Made by a program: the position numbers and the translations under genes. 64,000 nt of DNA, taken from contig NC_132910.1 of NCBI RefSeq assembly GCF_047675955.1, positions 116,667,143-116,731,142 on the forward strand, written 5' to 3'. The number at the start of each line of letters is the position of its first letter. Positions within the stretch are counted from its first letter, which is position 1. Below the pieces are notes generated by a model. That model made no database searches and had not been told where the DNA came from. It saw nothing but the letters and a program-made list of their open reading frames with translations. This document shows, one piece after another, positions 49,808 to 61,335 of the stretch. The DNA is from Chlorocebus sabaeus. Taxonomy: Eukaryota > Chordata > Mammalia > Primates > Cercopithecidae.

Positions 49808-49992
49808 AAAAAATTTGCCAGGCATGTTGGTGTGCACCTGTACTCCTAGTTACTCAGGAGGCTGAGACAGGAGAATTCCTTGAGCCCAGGAATTTCAGGC
49901 TTTCAGTGAACTATGATTGCACTGTTGCCCTTAAGCCTGGGTGACAAAGCGAAACCCTGTTTCTACATAAATGAACAAATAAATAAATAAAG
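49808..49992 (+). mobile_element. AluJ right-monomer fragment
   Basis: Sense right monomer from AATTTGCCAGGCATGTTGGTG to an AT-rich tail (AAAT)n at 49970-49992. The left monomer is missing. Confidence 0.85.
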
Positions 49993-52900
49993 ATTTGAGG
50001 CAAATTTTGCAAGCTGTTCAGATTTTTGCAAAACTGCATGGTGAATATGCTTTTCTATACAGTTGAAATATATCATGATTTCTAAATAGACAGGGAGAAC
50101 CAGTCTGGTTGACTGACTGTATTAACATGGATGATGAATGTGACAATCAGAAAGGTTTGGTTAGATGTGAAAACCAGGATAAAAAGACAGTTTCAGAGGC
50201 AAATGTCGAAAGTGCCTATCCGAACTCTATCCATGTTATCATTAAACATTGGAAGCATGTAAGTAATCTTCCTTGTTCTGGCTCCATGTTTAACAAGCAC
50301 CCTTGTGAGCATGGTTTTTCTTCACATGTTTTTATTGATATTGAGAATATGTTGAGCAGACACTCTGAGTGTCCAATCTGCTTTACAGTTCTTATCATGA
50401 GCTGGCACTTTATTTTCACGATAGCAATGTCATATGTGCTGCCTCAGGGATGTCTGTCTGTCCAAGTGTAATGGATTCTGGAACATGGACAAGACCGAGT
50501 TTCTGACTCTGCAAGGCTCAACCCAGACCTTAAATTCAAGCAAATTCATCAAAAGTTTGCATCTCCCTGGAAACATCCTTCTATTCTCTACAGCATATTC
50601 TTCTTGAATTTAAGTTAGTGGTCTCTTGTGAAGTAGAAAATTAATGGCTGTTGCAGACACAGCCTAAGAAAATAAAGTAATTCAAATGCGCAGCCAATTG
50701 TAGTGATAGTCTGTCATTCAGAAATAACTCAGGATTGTGTGTAGTTAGCACCAAGTGTACAGAACTGGTAAAACTAGACACCTTGTGAGCAGTTGCTACG
50801 GGAAGATGATTAATTTTGGCAGAGAAGTCTATTTTTAATATTCAAAGTAGCCTTCAAATACCTGAGCCTACTGGAATTTTAAAAATGGTAAATAGAAGGC
50901 AAAATAGTCAATTTAAAATGGAGTTTAAGTCGTTAAGAGAGCCTACGTGATGTTCTAACTTATTCATCTCTAAGGGCCATTGCTTTATTTCTGAATTCTT
51001 GTTGCCTAGCACAATATCAGACACAAAATATAAGTTCAATACATTATAAAGATAATTAAATGGTCTCAATGTTTGAGTAAAATAAAATGCTTTAAACAGT
51101 TTTTTTTTTTTTTTTAAATTCTATTCTTTTTGGAGGGCTTCATTTTAGACATTGGTTTGTTTTGTAAGCCTCCATGGCTTCATTTAAGTGACCTAATATA
51201 AATGAGCTCTTTACAAAATTTTAGGCCCAATTGGTAAACTATTGCATTTCTAAAATTTTGCACATGAGAGAGTAACCAATATAATTATCTGAAACTCAGT
51301 TAATAACAGCAGCAGCAGATAACTGCCTTCATCCTCTACAGAGATTTTTCCCCCATGATTCTTCTCGTTTTACTGAAAAGGAGGTTTTCTTTCAGTTAAC
51401 CAGATAGTTCAATAGATTTTGACATTCACTCCCCAAGAGACAGTGATTATTGAAATGTTTTGGATGTTATATTGTTACAAGCAAAATAAAATGCATGGAA
51501 ACCTGTGGATTTTTTGTTTGTTTTCCAAAGATTACGAAAGGATATCTTCAACAATTTTTTGCTGTGAATAATTTAAGTGGAAAAATACAGTTCTATCTTG
51601 AGTCCAAGATTTACAGAGTTGATAAGCTTTGAGTAAAAGTATGCATTTTAAATTAGTTCATCAGTAATGCTGCAGGGAGATTGGAGGTTTGGATGGGCCA
51701 AATTTCCAATTTGTATCTACTAGCTGAAACTTACCATGTCAGTTCTAAATATGTAAAATTTAAAAGGACATACTAAGGACTGTGATTTGCAGTTATTTAT
51801 GAAGATTTTATTTACTTAGTATTCATATGTATCTGGATTCCAACATCTTTTCCTTTATTATCTCAACTAAGCTTTGAAACAACACTGGCAGATTACTCAA
51901 CGTTGAAATTACACCTAGAACATGGGTATAGCCCTAGGTAGTTTTATTGCTACCAGTATGCAGATTAGGATGAACTCCATTTTCCTTTAGCAAATGTTTT
52001 CTTTGCACATCACTTTCATTTTTCAATGAAGTGTATCATCTCTGTCTGCCATTGCAGGCACCATTCCTGTTTCTGCAAACCCGAAAAGAAAAGAATCATC
52101 TATATCTTCATTCCCTATATGAGACTTTGCTGTGTTTAAGATGGATCATCAGCATGATTTCAAAGGGAAACTCTTAGATAGACCATGTTTCTGACTTGGA
52201 ATAATTTTACTTTAAGAAATGACCTGTCATCAGAGTTAACAGACTCTGCTATATTAAGCAAAGTCTAGAGACCAAATACTATGATAGGCAATAAGAGAAT
52301 GGGAAGTTTTTTCAAATGTAAATTATATCAGCAAGTTAATAGAATTAATTGATATCAGCATTTTCTGTGCCTCAAATAGAATAATGTCAGTGAGGGTGCC
52401 TTATTAATATTAAGCATCATGCATTTAATAGCAATATGTGTTACTGACACTATGAAACTTCTAAAGTAAAGCTGTAAAACATTACAAATAATATGGAGAG
52501 GAATGCTTCATCGATCTCCAATTTTGTGCTTGTTTTAGAGTAAAATTATCTTTAAATATTCTTCCTATTGTTTAACATCTCTAAGACTATGCAAAGAAGA
52601 AATAGAAATCAATATATTTAAGTCAAGTTTCAGAGGGTCGGTGAGTTTTTAAATTTTGGAGATATTTCGCCGAGGCCATGTTGTTTCATGGCTGTGCAGT
52701 ATGAGGTATTAACCAAAGAGAAAGGACTCCGGACTTTGATTTGTGCTGAAAGGGAAATCTTTTACAAAGATAATAATAACCAGAAAGGTTGTAGTACAGT
52801 TTTTCTCAACCTATCATAAAAATAGACTAAATAAAAATGGGGAAAAGTGAGAAAAAAGATTCTCGTGTTTGTGTGAAGAAATGACCATCCAGTGGGTAAA

Positions 52901-53895
52901 CCATAGAACCATATATATAAAAAAGAGCAAATTTGTGTGAACAGTCTTACTTCCAGAAAGAGATCAAGATTCACTCCAAGACCTAGTGTCAATATTTAGA
53001 AAATAAGGAAACTTAATTCAAAAAGACGTATCAAGGTTGACTCCCACCCTGGCCACAAATGTAAACAATTACAGGCATAAGGGAAGAAAAAACAAATGTT
53101 TGCCCTGTCCTTACAAAATGTATGACGTGGGAAATATAAATAAACCAAGTCTTGCTAGTGGTTGATTGTATACTTAATATTTGAGCAGTGCAAGAATGGA
53201 AGTTTTAAAAAACTTGTGAAATACAATAATTTATTTTCTTAAAACTCAGGAGAGAAAATATTAGGCCATACACACAAAAAAGTTCCAATATTTATTTTTA
53301 CATTTCTGGATCAAAGCACTTTTCTGTCAACGTTTTCTCTTTTGAGACAAAGAGTTCAGAATGAATATTTGTGGTATGGATGATATTTTAAAAATGTCCT
53401 GAGAAATCCTATCCACAGACATCGTGGGCTGTAAATGCAGATTGATATGATATTTCAATGGATCTTTTGTTAGGGGAACAATTTTGTTTTCTGACCTAAA
53501 TAGAAAGATATGTTTATTTGGAAATTTAGCATTTAATCATATCCACAATGTAAAATTATATTAAAACAGAAAAGGATTGAAAAAGGCAACATGCTGCTTG
53601 TGTCTAAGTTCAGAATGGATTGATCAATTTTGATTCATTTTGAAACTAATAAATATAATGAAAAATGTCTTTATTATCAAATATTTTCATTTTCTGGCAG
53701 AACAGTCTTTGTACTAACAGAATGTGTCTGTATCTGTATATGTATATAGATTTGTTTCTCTTACACTTCAGATTCACATCTGATTGTGTATTGAGATTAT
53801 ATTCTATTTCCTGATTTAAAAAGTAATTGAAGATTTAAAAAGTAATTTTTTTTTTTTGGTTTTTTCATTGGAATTCATTAAGACGCTTATATTAA
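49993..53895. other. AT-rich intron, no gene seen
   Basis: A plus-strand open frame of 120 codons at 50109-50471 has no family resemblance and is listed as a finding. A T-run lies at about 51100-51115. No repeat recognised in 50-53.8 kb. Confidence 0.45.
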
Positions 53896-54278
53896 TTTTT
53901 TTATTATTATACTTTAAGTTCTAGGGTACATGTGCACAACGTGCAGTTTTGTTACATATGTATACATGTGCCACGTTGGTGTGCTGCACCCATTAACTCG
54001 TCATTTACATTAGGTATATTTCCAAATACTATCCCTCCCCCCTCCTCCCTCCCCACAATAGGACCCGGTGTGTGATGTTCCCCTTCCTGTGTCCAAGTGA
54101 TCTCATTGTTCAATTCCCACTTATGAGTGAGAACATGCGGTATTTAGTTTTCTGTTCTTGTGATAGTTTGCTGAGAATGATGGTTTCCAGCTGCATCCAT
54201 GTCCCTACAAAGGACACCAACCCAACGTTTTTTATGGCTGCATAGTATACCATGGTGTATATGTGCCACATTTTCTTA

Positions 54279-54618
54279 TTTATTTATTTTTTATTATACT
54301 TTAAGTTCTAGGGTACATGTGCATAACGTGCAGGTTTGTTACATATGTATACTTGTGCCATGTTGGTGTGCTGCACCCATCAACTCGTTAGCACCCATCA
54401 ACTCGTCATTTACATCAGGTATAACTCCCAATGCAATCCCTCCCCCCTCCCCCCTCCCCATGATAGGCCCCGGTGTGTGATGTTCCCCTTCCCGAGTCCA
54501 AGTGATCTCATTGTTCAGTTCCCACCTATGAGTGAGAACATGTGGTGTTTGGTTTTCTGTTCTTGCGATAGTTTGCTGAGAATGATGGTTTCCAGCTACA
54601 TCCATGTCCCTACAAAGG
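54279..54618 (-). mobile_element. Nested younger L1 3' end
   Basis: About 340 bp of antisense L1 with perfect 16-bp target duplications GTGCCACATTTTCTTA at 54263-54278 and 54619-54634, duplicating outer-L1 sequence. It has the 18-bp tandem duplication (GCACCCATCAACTCGTTA, GCACCCATCAACTCGTCA at about 54373-54408). Confidence 0.96.
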
Positions 54619-55019
54619 GTGCCACATTTTCTTAATCCATCTGTCACTGATAGACATTTGGGTTGATTCCAAGTCTTTACTATTGTGAATAGTGCCACAA
54701 TAAACATACGTGTGCATATGTCTTTATAGCAGCATGACTTATAATCCTTTGGGTATATCCCCAGTAATGGGATGGCTGGGTCAAATGGTATTTCTAGTTC
54801 TAGATCCTTGAGGAAACGCCAGACTGTTTTCCACAATGGTTGAACTAGTTTACGGTCCCACCAACAGTGTAAAAGTGTTCCTATTTCTCCACATCCTCGC
54901 CAGCACCTGTTGTTTCCTGATTTTTTAATGATCGCCATTCTAACTGGTGTGAGATGGTATCTCACTGTGATTCTGATTTGCATTTCTCTGATGGCGAGTG
55001 ATGATGAGCGTTTTTTCAT
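54339..55019 (-). pseudogene. Chimeric L1 open frame: ORF2 C-terminus read into nested L1
   Basis: 226 codons open on the minus strand. The first part resembles the C-terminal region of L1 ORF2 (contains KSGNNRCWRGCGEIGTL, PAIPLLGIYPKDYKSCC). After codon ~130 the frame crosses the nested-insertion junction and reads the 3' end of the younger L1. It arose from nested insertion. No promoter is visible; I do not regard it as a gene. Confidence 0.85.
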
Positions 55020-55024
55020 GTGTC

Positions 55025-58000
55025 TGTTGAAGAAGACTGTGTTTAACTGGAGGAGCAGTTCTATGCTCTTTGAAGGAACTTCTAAATTTGAAGTATGTTT
55101 GGACAGTTTCTTTCTTTATTTGTTTCTTCCGAGAGTCAATTATTAAAAGTCTAGTTTTCTTATATTGTACTCCTACCATCCTTCAAAATTTCTACACTGG
55201 GTAAAGACATATTGTTTTCATATGGCCAGGTAAGAATCAGGTTACCTAGATGCACCTTACAATCCAGTGTTCAAGGAAAGGATGAGTAAACAATTTTAAT
55301 TAACTCATTAGTACTTTACTGCAAGCACACTTTTTAATTGTAGATTAGATGATTTGGTTGATTTTATGTGATAGTGTATGGTAAAAGTGGAAAAGTAGAT
55401 TTTGAAAAAAAATATGATAATATTTTAAATAAAACATTGCATGGGATGCCTTTGTATGAACAAACACTAAAATAATTGGACTGCAAATACTTTTTTTTCT
55501 ATTAGAAATTTAGGAAAGACATATACTACCTTAAAACATGTCTTTTTTCTGAAGAATATTTCTGATTCTATATAAAATATTTTTGTATTTATTTTTCTTT
55601 TGTATCAAGAGCTTTTAAAATTTTTGATAATTGTTTCTCAAATTTGGAATTTATAATAACTTTGTGTGTCATGTTGGGGGAAATTTATTCTATGCACATG
55701 AAATGCCACCAGAAAATTATTTTCTCTTTTAACTGGTATAAGATTAGCTAAAATGTACGTCTTAGAACTTTTGCCAGGTCTTACTTTTCCTTGGGAATTT
55801 GCTCAGTGGCTGTCAATCATGTAAAAATAGTTGACTTTTGAGACTTCACTGTTGCCTTTGTCTGAGAAAATTTTCATTATGCCTTCATTGTGAGCAAGAA
55901 CAGTCAGAGCAGCCTTCTCAGACCTTCACATGACATCATCTTTCCTCCCTAAATCCAATATCAATAAAAGCAGAAAGCTTAAACTGTATATGGAAAAAGT
56001 GTAATGAACAAATGCTCTTGGCTATTGTTGAATCTTTGAGCTATCACTTCCAATCCCATAAATCTTCTAGCTCAATCATGTATTTCCTGGGCATGTAAGT
56101 GTGGTGTCTGGAGTAAAGGGGACACAATTCCCGTAATTACATTTAATAATATGTGCTACTAAAATAAAAAAAAGAAAGGCAGCTGTCTTTTAATTGCTTT
56201 AAAAATGTTTATAACACTAATCCACTAGAGATTGAGGAGCTTGGAAATATTTATTCTTGGAATAGTTAAATATCTAATATTTGGATTCTTAAGGTAAATT
56301 TGTCAAATAAGTAGCACATGCAGCCCCATAAACTCTTATATGGACTCTTGTTATACACAACTTATAATCCAATTCATGGTATATTCTCATTCACAATTTT
56401 GTGCCTCAAAATGTGTATATTGAAGACCTATTTATTTCTGGTCCTATGGCATTAAGGATTTTAAGGTGAGAAATACATACTTCCTGTTGTCAGTATTTTC
56501 AAAATTAGATTGAGGAAGCCGATTGAAAACAATTATGAAATCTTGTGTGTTGCCTTATTATTGGCAGAAGCATAGTCAGGACATGAAAGTAGAGACAATT
56601 AGGGCAAATGGGAAGAGCAGGTTTCTGGGAAGATTTTTCTGGGAAGGCCTAAGGAGACTCAATTTTCTTGCCAGTGTGCTCTCGACTGGTAACCAGCTAT
56701 CAGATATCATAGTGTTAATTCAAATAAATGTATTCATTTTCTTGAGGGTATTTAGTTTACAAGTATTTTCTCCTGAGTGGATAGAAAGACTTCACCCTTG
56801 GCAAAAGTAGTGTTTCTTTACTTTGTGTTACCCCTTTTGACAATCTACTGTGGACTTTTCCCAGAAAAATAGATGGTGTTTGTGTTTATAAATTCGTACA
56901 TACTTTTGCATATAGTTTTTAGAAATCACAAACTTAAAGCCTCCTTAAAGCTGACGACCTCAGCTTCAAACTGAAGAGTTAGAGCTCGCTGAGGAACTGG
57001 GGACATGGGTGGAAGTGGCATTTTTTAAAGTTAAGGCCTAGGGAATCACAATCTTGAGTTGCTTATTCTTGTCATACGTTATTTTATAAAATGTACTTAT
57101 TCTGCATACTATAATAAAAGCAGTCTTTCTGTTTTAGTCTCTGATTTTTTTTTTTTTTTTTTTTTTTAAAGTTTGTTGTGCGTTGGCGGCAAATAACCTT
57201 TAGGAGAAAAACAAACCCTGCGGTTTTTCATGTAGCTTAAAAATTGTTCTCTCTGACATTTAATTTTGGCCTATTGGTTAGCTCCAAGCCCCTATTTGAC
57301 CATAAGAATCCAAGCTGAATTCCAAACAGATAGTAAATATTCTAAGTAAATATTCTAATTGCACTTGAGCATTTTCCTAGTATTGTCCCAATAACCATTT
57401 TCCCATTTTTTTGTTCTGATCTCACTAACCTCAAATCATGTATTAAATGGGCCAAATGAACAATAATTCATACTTTTAAGACTATTTCTCTCCAACTTTG
57501 TTTTCTGAGGTAAAATAAATAGAAAATACCACATAAAAATGAAAACAAATTCCACAGTGGACTCGAGAATTTCATATGTATTTTTGCACCTAAGTATCAA
57601 ATATATATTAGATTATAATGTATTCTAATACATATGAGTATAAATTGTCATGGTCCAACTTACTGTACCAATGCATAAGTAAACTATTTTAGTATACAGA
57701 AATAGGACATAGATTTAAATAGAAGACGAATTAAGGAAATCTTCAAGTGTGTGCAATATAAAGAAAAAAATGCATTTTAGACTATATGACAGGTTGAGTG
57801 TTCTAATGTGCCTTTTTTTCTGTTGAGAATATCAAGATTTAAAGATGTATATGGGCTACAGTGCGTCAAGTCTGGCCCTAAATGAATTGGCTTAGTCACT
57901 CACTATTGCTTTCTTTCAAAGAAATATTTGGTGTTCTCCTAAAGCAATTTATGGTGTGTTAATCACTGCCAAACTATTCTGAAGTTATTAGTTTAGAAAA

Positions 58001-58390
58001 AATACCTGTAAATAAATGAGCTTATGTCCTCCAGAACTGTTTTTTTCTCCTTTTAAGTATCATCTAGCCTGGTACGCTTTCTTCTCGCCAGAAGTAATGT
58101 TTTGGCTTCTGTGATGTGATTTATCCTTGGACTGTTGATCTGTGTTTGATATCATCCACTAAGACATGAATCCTACTGCATATAAAAAGCCATTACAAGA
58201 AAATAAAATCTAAAACACATTTGAATTTTATTTTATGTGTACTACTTTTATTTGAAATGTAGTATTGACAAAGTACATTTTGCTTAGTTGAGTGCCTCAG
58301 TTTTCAGGTCAACCATCTGACTCAAAGAAGAGTGGGAATTTATTCTTGCAGAAAAAATTAATACTAATTAAGATGATGACAATGATCATC
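55025..58390. other. AT-rich intron, nothing recognised
   Basis: A ~23-base T-run lies at about 57145-57167, with no Alu or L1 body attached. No exon seen. Confidence 0.45.
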
Positions 58391-58394
58391 ATTT

Positions 58395-58530
58395 GTAGTG
58401 ATTGGGAGCTTGTTAAAAATGTAGAATCTGAGGCTCCTCTCCAGACCTACCAAATCAGAGTCTGCATTTTGGCCAGATTCGCTATGATTCTTACACAAAT
58501 GAAAGTTAGTGAAGCACTGCTTCAGTGTCT
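58395..58530 (-). mobile_element. MER20/MER5-like hAT-Charlie fragment
   Basis: GGGAGCTTGTTAAAAATG, CTCCAGACCTACCAAATCAGAG and AAGCACTGCTTC order fits hAT-Charlie MER elements. Exact family uncertain. Confidence 0.6.
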
Positions 58531-59733
58531 GGTGGTCACCACACTACCAGCACTAAGAAAGGAAGAGAGAGGCTGAGAGTCCCTGCCAGTGGATGCCCAC
58601 AGCTATTTGCATTGTAAACGCACCTGATGGAAGTTCCAAATAACTAGTCAACTTGGATTTACCTTACAAATCTTAAAAAGTGTAAAATGTATTTTTATGA
58701 AAACCAACAAGCGTTATATTATAATTGGTAAAATATTTAACTTGGGTAAGTTTCTTGGGGGGTCTGGCTTTAGGGATGCTGGAGCATTAGTGTTTATTGC
58801 TGCATCTGTATGAAGCTGATTAGAATCCTGATTGAATTTCATGCATCAAAACCACCCTCTTAGCCAGTGTTATAAACTATTCTGTACACTCTTTGTGGCT
58901 TTGCTGCTATGATAGTAAACGAAAGTTAGCATTTCTTTGCTTCTTTAGACTGCCTTTCCATTGGAAATAGGGCCAGTGAGGGGTTTAAGGGATAAATCTA
59001 ATTATAATAAAGATTTTTCCATATGTTAAAGTGATAACCTACATTTTACTAAATTCTATTTTCTTCCTTTCTAGATTCACACGTAAATCTAACCCCTTCC
59101 TTCTTATCTCATGTCAGTTTTGCACTGGATGAATAATTTTATATAATATACCTTTGATCAAAGCCTAAAACATTGCACAGCTTTTAGGACTGAAGTTTAA
59201 GCTTCATAAATAAGCTAATTTAAACTTCATAAATAACTTATTCTCTGTAGTGGTAAACTTCATAAATATTAAGATTTAAATCCAATAAAAGACAGTAATT
59301 TGAAAAGCATGGATTTTGTTACTTTCTACAATTTTAACGTATTTTCTTTCTTTTCCTTTTGGTTTCACAGAAGAAAATCTGAAGAAAGTTTTAAAAATAA
59401 AGAAAAGTGGTAAAACTATAAAAAAGAAATATCCCTGTATTTCCAAGCATTTTTCAATGTTCTACTTTCTCATGATTAATATACTATTTCTCAAGTTTTT
59501 TGTGCCTCCTAAAGTTACTGTGCTTTGACTCTGGCAGTACTAAGGGATTAGTTGGTCTAGCTTGTATTCAAATAAACAGGGAGACTATTTTATTGTTACA
59601 CTAATGTATAAGACCAACTTTAAAAGAGAAATTCACATACTAGTTATCAATGAACTCTCCCATGGTTTCACAATGGTTTATAGAGCTTTGCTTTTTAAGT
59701 AGCATGAAACACTAGGTATAAAACATAGAGTCA
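58531..59733. other. AT-rich intron, nothing recognised
   Basis: A local AAACTTCATAAATA-type repeat occurs near 59208-59268 (three diverged copies of a TTCATAAATAA motif). No exon or named repeat. Confidence 0.5.
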
Positions 59734-59734
59734 G

Positions 59735-60065
59735 ACTAGGGGCAGTTGCTCACTCTTGTAATCCCAGCATTTTGGGAGGGTGAGGCAGGAGTATTGCTTG
59801 AGACCAGGAGTTCTTTGTCAACCTGGGCAGCATGGAAAAACCCTTTCTGTACAAAAAAAAAAAAAAAACAAAAAAACCGGCATTACAAAAATTAGCCCAG
59901 CGTGGTGGAGTGTGTTTGTGGTTGCAGCTACTTGGGAAGCTGAGGTAGGAGGACTACTAGAGTCTGGGAGGTTGAGGTTGAGGCTACAGTGAGCCACGAC
60001 CATGCCACTGCACTCCAGCCTGGGTAACAGAGAGACCCTAACTTAAAAAAAAAAAAAAAAAAAAA
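59735..60065 (+). mobile_element. AluJ-like SINE, full length
   Basis: Sense Alu, diverged (CAGTTGCTCACTCTTGTAATCC), with an A-run linker at 59853-59868 and an A tail at 60043-60064. AGAGTCAGA (about 59727) and AGAATCAGA (about 60065) flanks may be the target duplication. Confidence 0.88.
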
Positions 60066-60754
60066 GAATCAGAGTGTTTTCAGGTTTTAGGGTAATGACT
60101 TGGTGGCTCTTGAAAATATGGACCATGTTATATTTGTCATTAAGGATAAAAAATCTGGCATCTAGTTGTTGCCTAAATAAATGTTGACTTGAGCATTACT
60201 TTTGGTAGTTACGTATCCATTTTACAGAGACTCAGAGGCAATGCCATCTTTAGATAAAGTGTATTATAAGTTGTATGAAATGTGGTGAATGAATTGGTAC
60301 GATAGCACTATATATATTCTTTTGTCTTGATTGCACCTTGCATTATAAAATTATCTTAGTTTATAAAATATCACATGGTTTAATTGTTACTGCCTTTCCT
60401 TTTTCCTCTCATGCTGCTGGTCATAAGAATCCACAGAAGATGGAGACCTTCTTATCCGATTTTCACATATTTGCGAATTAGTTCATGATTGCCTACTTTT
60501 TCTTTAGAATTCCCATAAATCAGTAAGCTTCTTATTCAGGAAACTATTTCCCCCGCTCTACAAACAACCATGTAAAAAAAATGGAGTTATGCCTTTTATA
60601 GGTGCCTAATATTTGTCCTGTAACAGGTCCCATGCATTCAATTATGATTACTTTCTGAAAGATCTGTCTCTATCCAGACCATGTTTCCATATTTTTAACA
60701 ATGTTTTTCTAATTAGCTTTGTTTGTATTGATTTCATGGAAATATTTTACATTT
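60066..60754 (+). other. TLL1: Intron immediately upstream of the TLL1 exon
   Basis: Unique AT-rich sequence; no repeat, no other exon. Confidence 0.6.
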
Positions 60755-60777
60755 TAATTCAACTTTTCTTTTTGTAG
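60755..60777 (+). promoter_or_regulatory. TLL1: 3' splice site of the TLL1 exon
   Basis: A pyrimidine-rich stretch ends in TTTTTGTAG immediately before the coding sequence. AT-rich sequence upstream could supply a branch point, but none is unambiguous. It is a canonical U2-type acceptor that sets the exon start at 60778. Confidence 0.88.
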
Positions 60778-60888
60778 CTGTATTTTGGGGCGATATTGCC
60801 TTAGATGATGAAGACTTAAGTATCTTTCAAATAGATAGGACAATTGACCTTACGCAGAATCCCTTTGGAAACCTTGGACATACCACAG
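60778..60888 (+). CDS. TLL1: Tolloid-like 1, internal propeptide exon (probably exon 2)
   Basis: TLL1 is a secreted zinc metalloprotease of the astacin/BMP1 (tolloid) family that processes procollagens and chordin. This exon lies in the N-terminal propeptide, before the catalytic domain. Seen here: a pyrimidine-rich tract ending TTTTTGTAG just before 60778, and a donor CAG|GTATGG after 60888. The exon is 111 bp and opens with CT, which would complete an Ala codon if exon 1 ends in G. It then has 36 full codons from GTA at 60780 (VFWGDIALDDEDL, then SIFQIDRTIDLTQNPFG, NLGHTT) and ends with one base of a Gly codon. It is therefore a symmetric phase 1-1 exon with no stop. The paralogue BMP1, as I remember it, reads FLGDIALDEEDL here, so TLL1 fits better. 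The residue after DEDL is Ser (AGT, 60819-60821), where I recall Asn in human. The upstream exon with the signal peptide and the downstream protease exons lie outside the window. Confidence 0.93.
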
Positions 60889-60894
60889 GTATGG
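60889..60894 (+). promoter_or_regulatory. TLL1: 5' splice site of the TLL1 exon
   Basis: The exon ends ACAG and the intron starts GTATGG. The first two bases are canonical; positions +4 to +6 are weaker than the GTAAGT or GTGAGT consensus. The reading frame supports this junction, because translating past it leaves the TLL1-like sequence. Confidence 0.85.
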
Positions 60895-61084
60895 TTGATT
60901 GTTTCAGAAAATTTGTCTTTATGTTGGACAAAATATACTCTTGAAATTCTATAAATATTTTTGGATCATTTTTAATCTCCAGTGGATCAACTTTGACTTC
61001 CTATAAACAAATATACAGATTTAGAAACGCAGGTTTTATTCATAGTTTTCATTTTATTAATTTTTTTTTTTTTAACCAAACACA

Positions 61085-61335
61085 TTGTAGTATTTGCTAC
61101 ACACTATGTCTGGTTTAAGTGCTTTGCAGATATTAACTCTCTGAATCTTCGTAACAACCCCCTCAGGGTAGTTACTAATATTACTATGATTTTAGAAATT
61201 AGCAGATTGAGATTTAGAAGGCTATACAGCTTTCTAATTGTCACATCATCAGGAAGTGACCATGTCAGAACCAGAATTCATTTCTGAAAAAAGCTTGATT
61301 TCATCCTCTTGCATATTATATTAAGCTGCCTCTCA
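61085..61335 (-). repeat. MIR SINE, long copy
   Basis: TGCTACACACTATGTCTGGTTTAAGTGC, GTAACAACCCCCTCAGGGTAGTTACTAATATTACTATG and ATTAGCAGATTGAGATTTAGAAGG follow the MIR order in reverse complement. Lies in intron 2, 200-450 bp past the exon. Confidence 0.75.

Larger units (their letters stand above)
53898..55024 (-). mobile_element. L1PA-like 3' end (outer element), split by a younger L1
   Basis: Antisense L1 covering 53898-54278 and 54635 to about 55024. It includes the 3' UTR and the C-terminal part of ORF2 in the minus direction. Its 3' UTR lacks the 18-bp tandem duplication seen in the nested element. No clear target duplication of its own; 5' truncated. Confidence 0.92.
1..60777 (+). other. 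TLL1: TLL1 intron 1 (3' part)
   Basis: No TLL1 exon 1 (signal peptide, CpG-rich 5' end) is visible, and the first recognisable exon is at 60778. The whole interval is therefore read as intron 1, which must exceed 60 kb. It is AT-rich and filled with the repeats listed separately. Inference from gene order; an unannotated alternative first exon cannot be excluded. Confidence 0.75.

Noticed and set aside
57145..57167. Long T-run as a sign of a processed retrocopy
   Set aside because: No Alu, L1 or retrocopy body and no target duplication adjoin it. It is best taken as a homopolymer tract.
1..60754. TLL1 exon 1 or a CpG-island promoter upstream
   Set aside because: I found no sequence encoding the signal peptide and no CpG island. 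The CpG-richer patches at 11.6-12.4 and 29.4 kb do not match the recalled exon 1.
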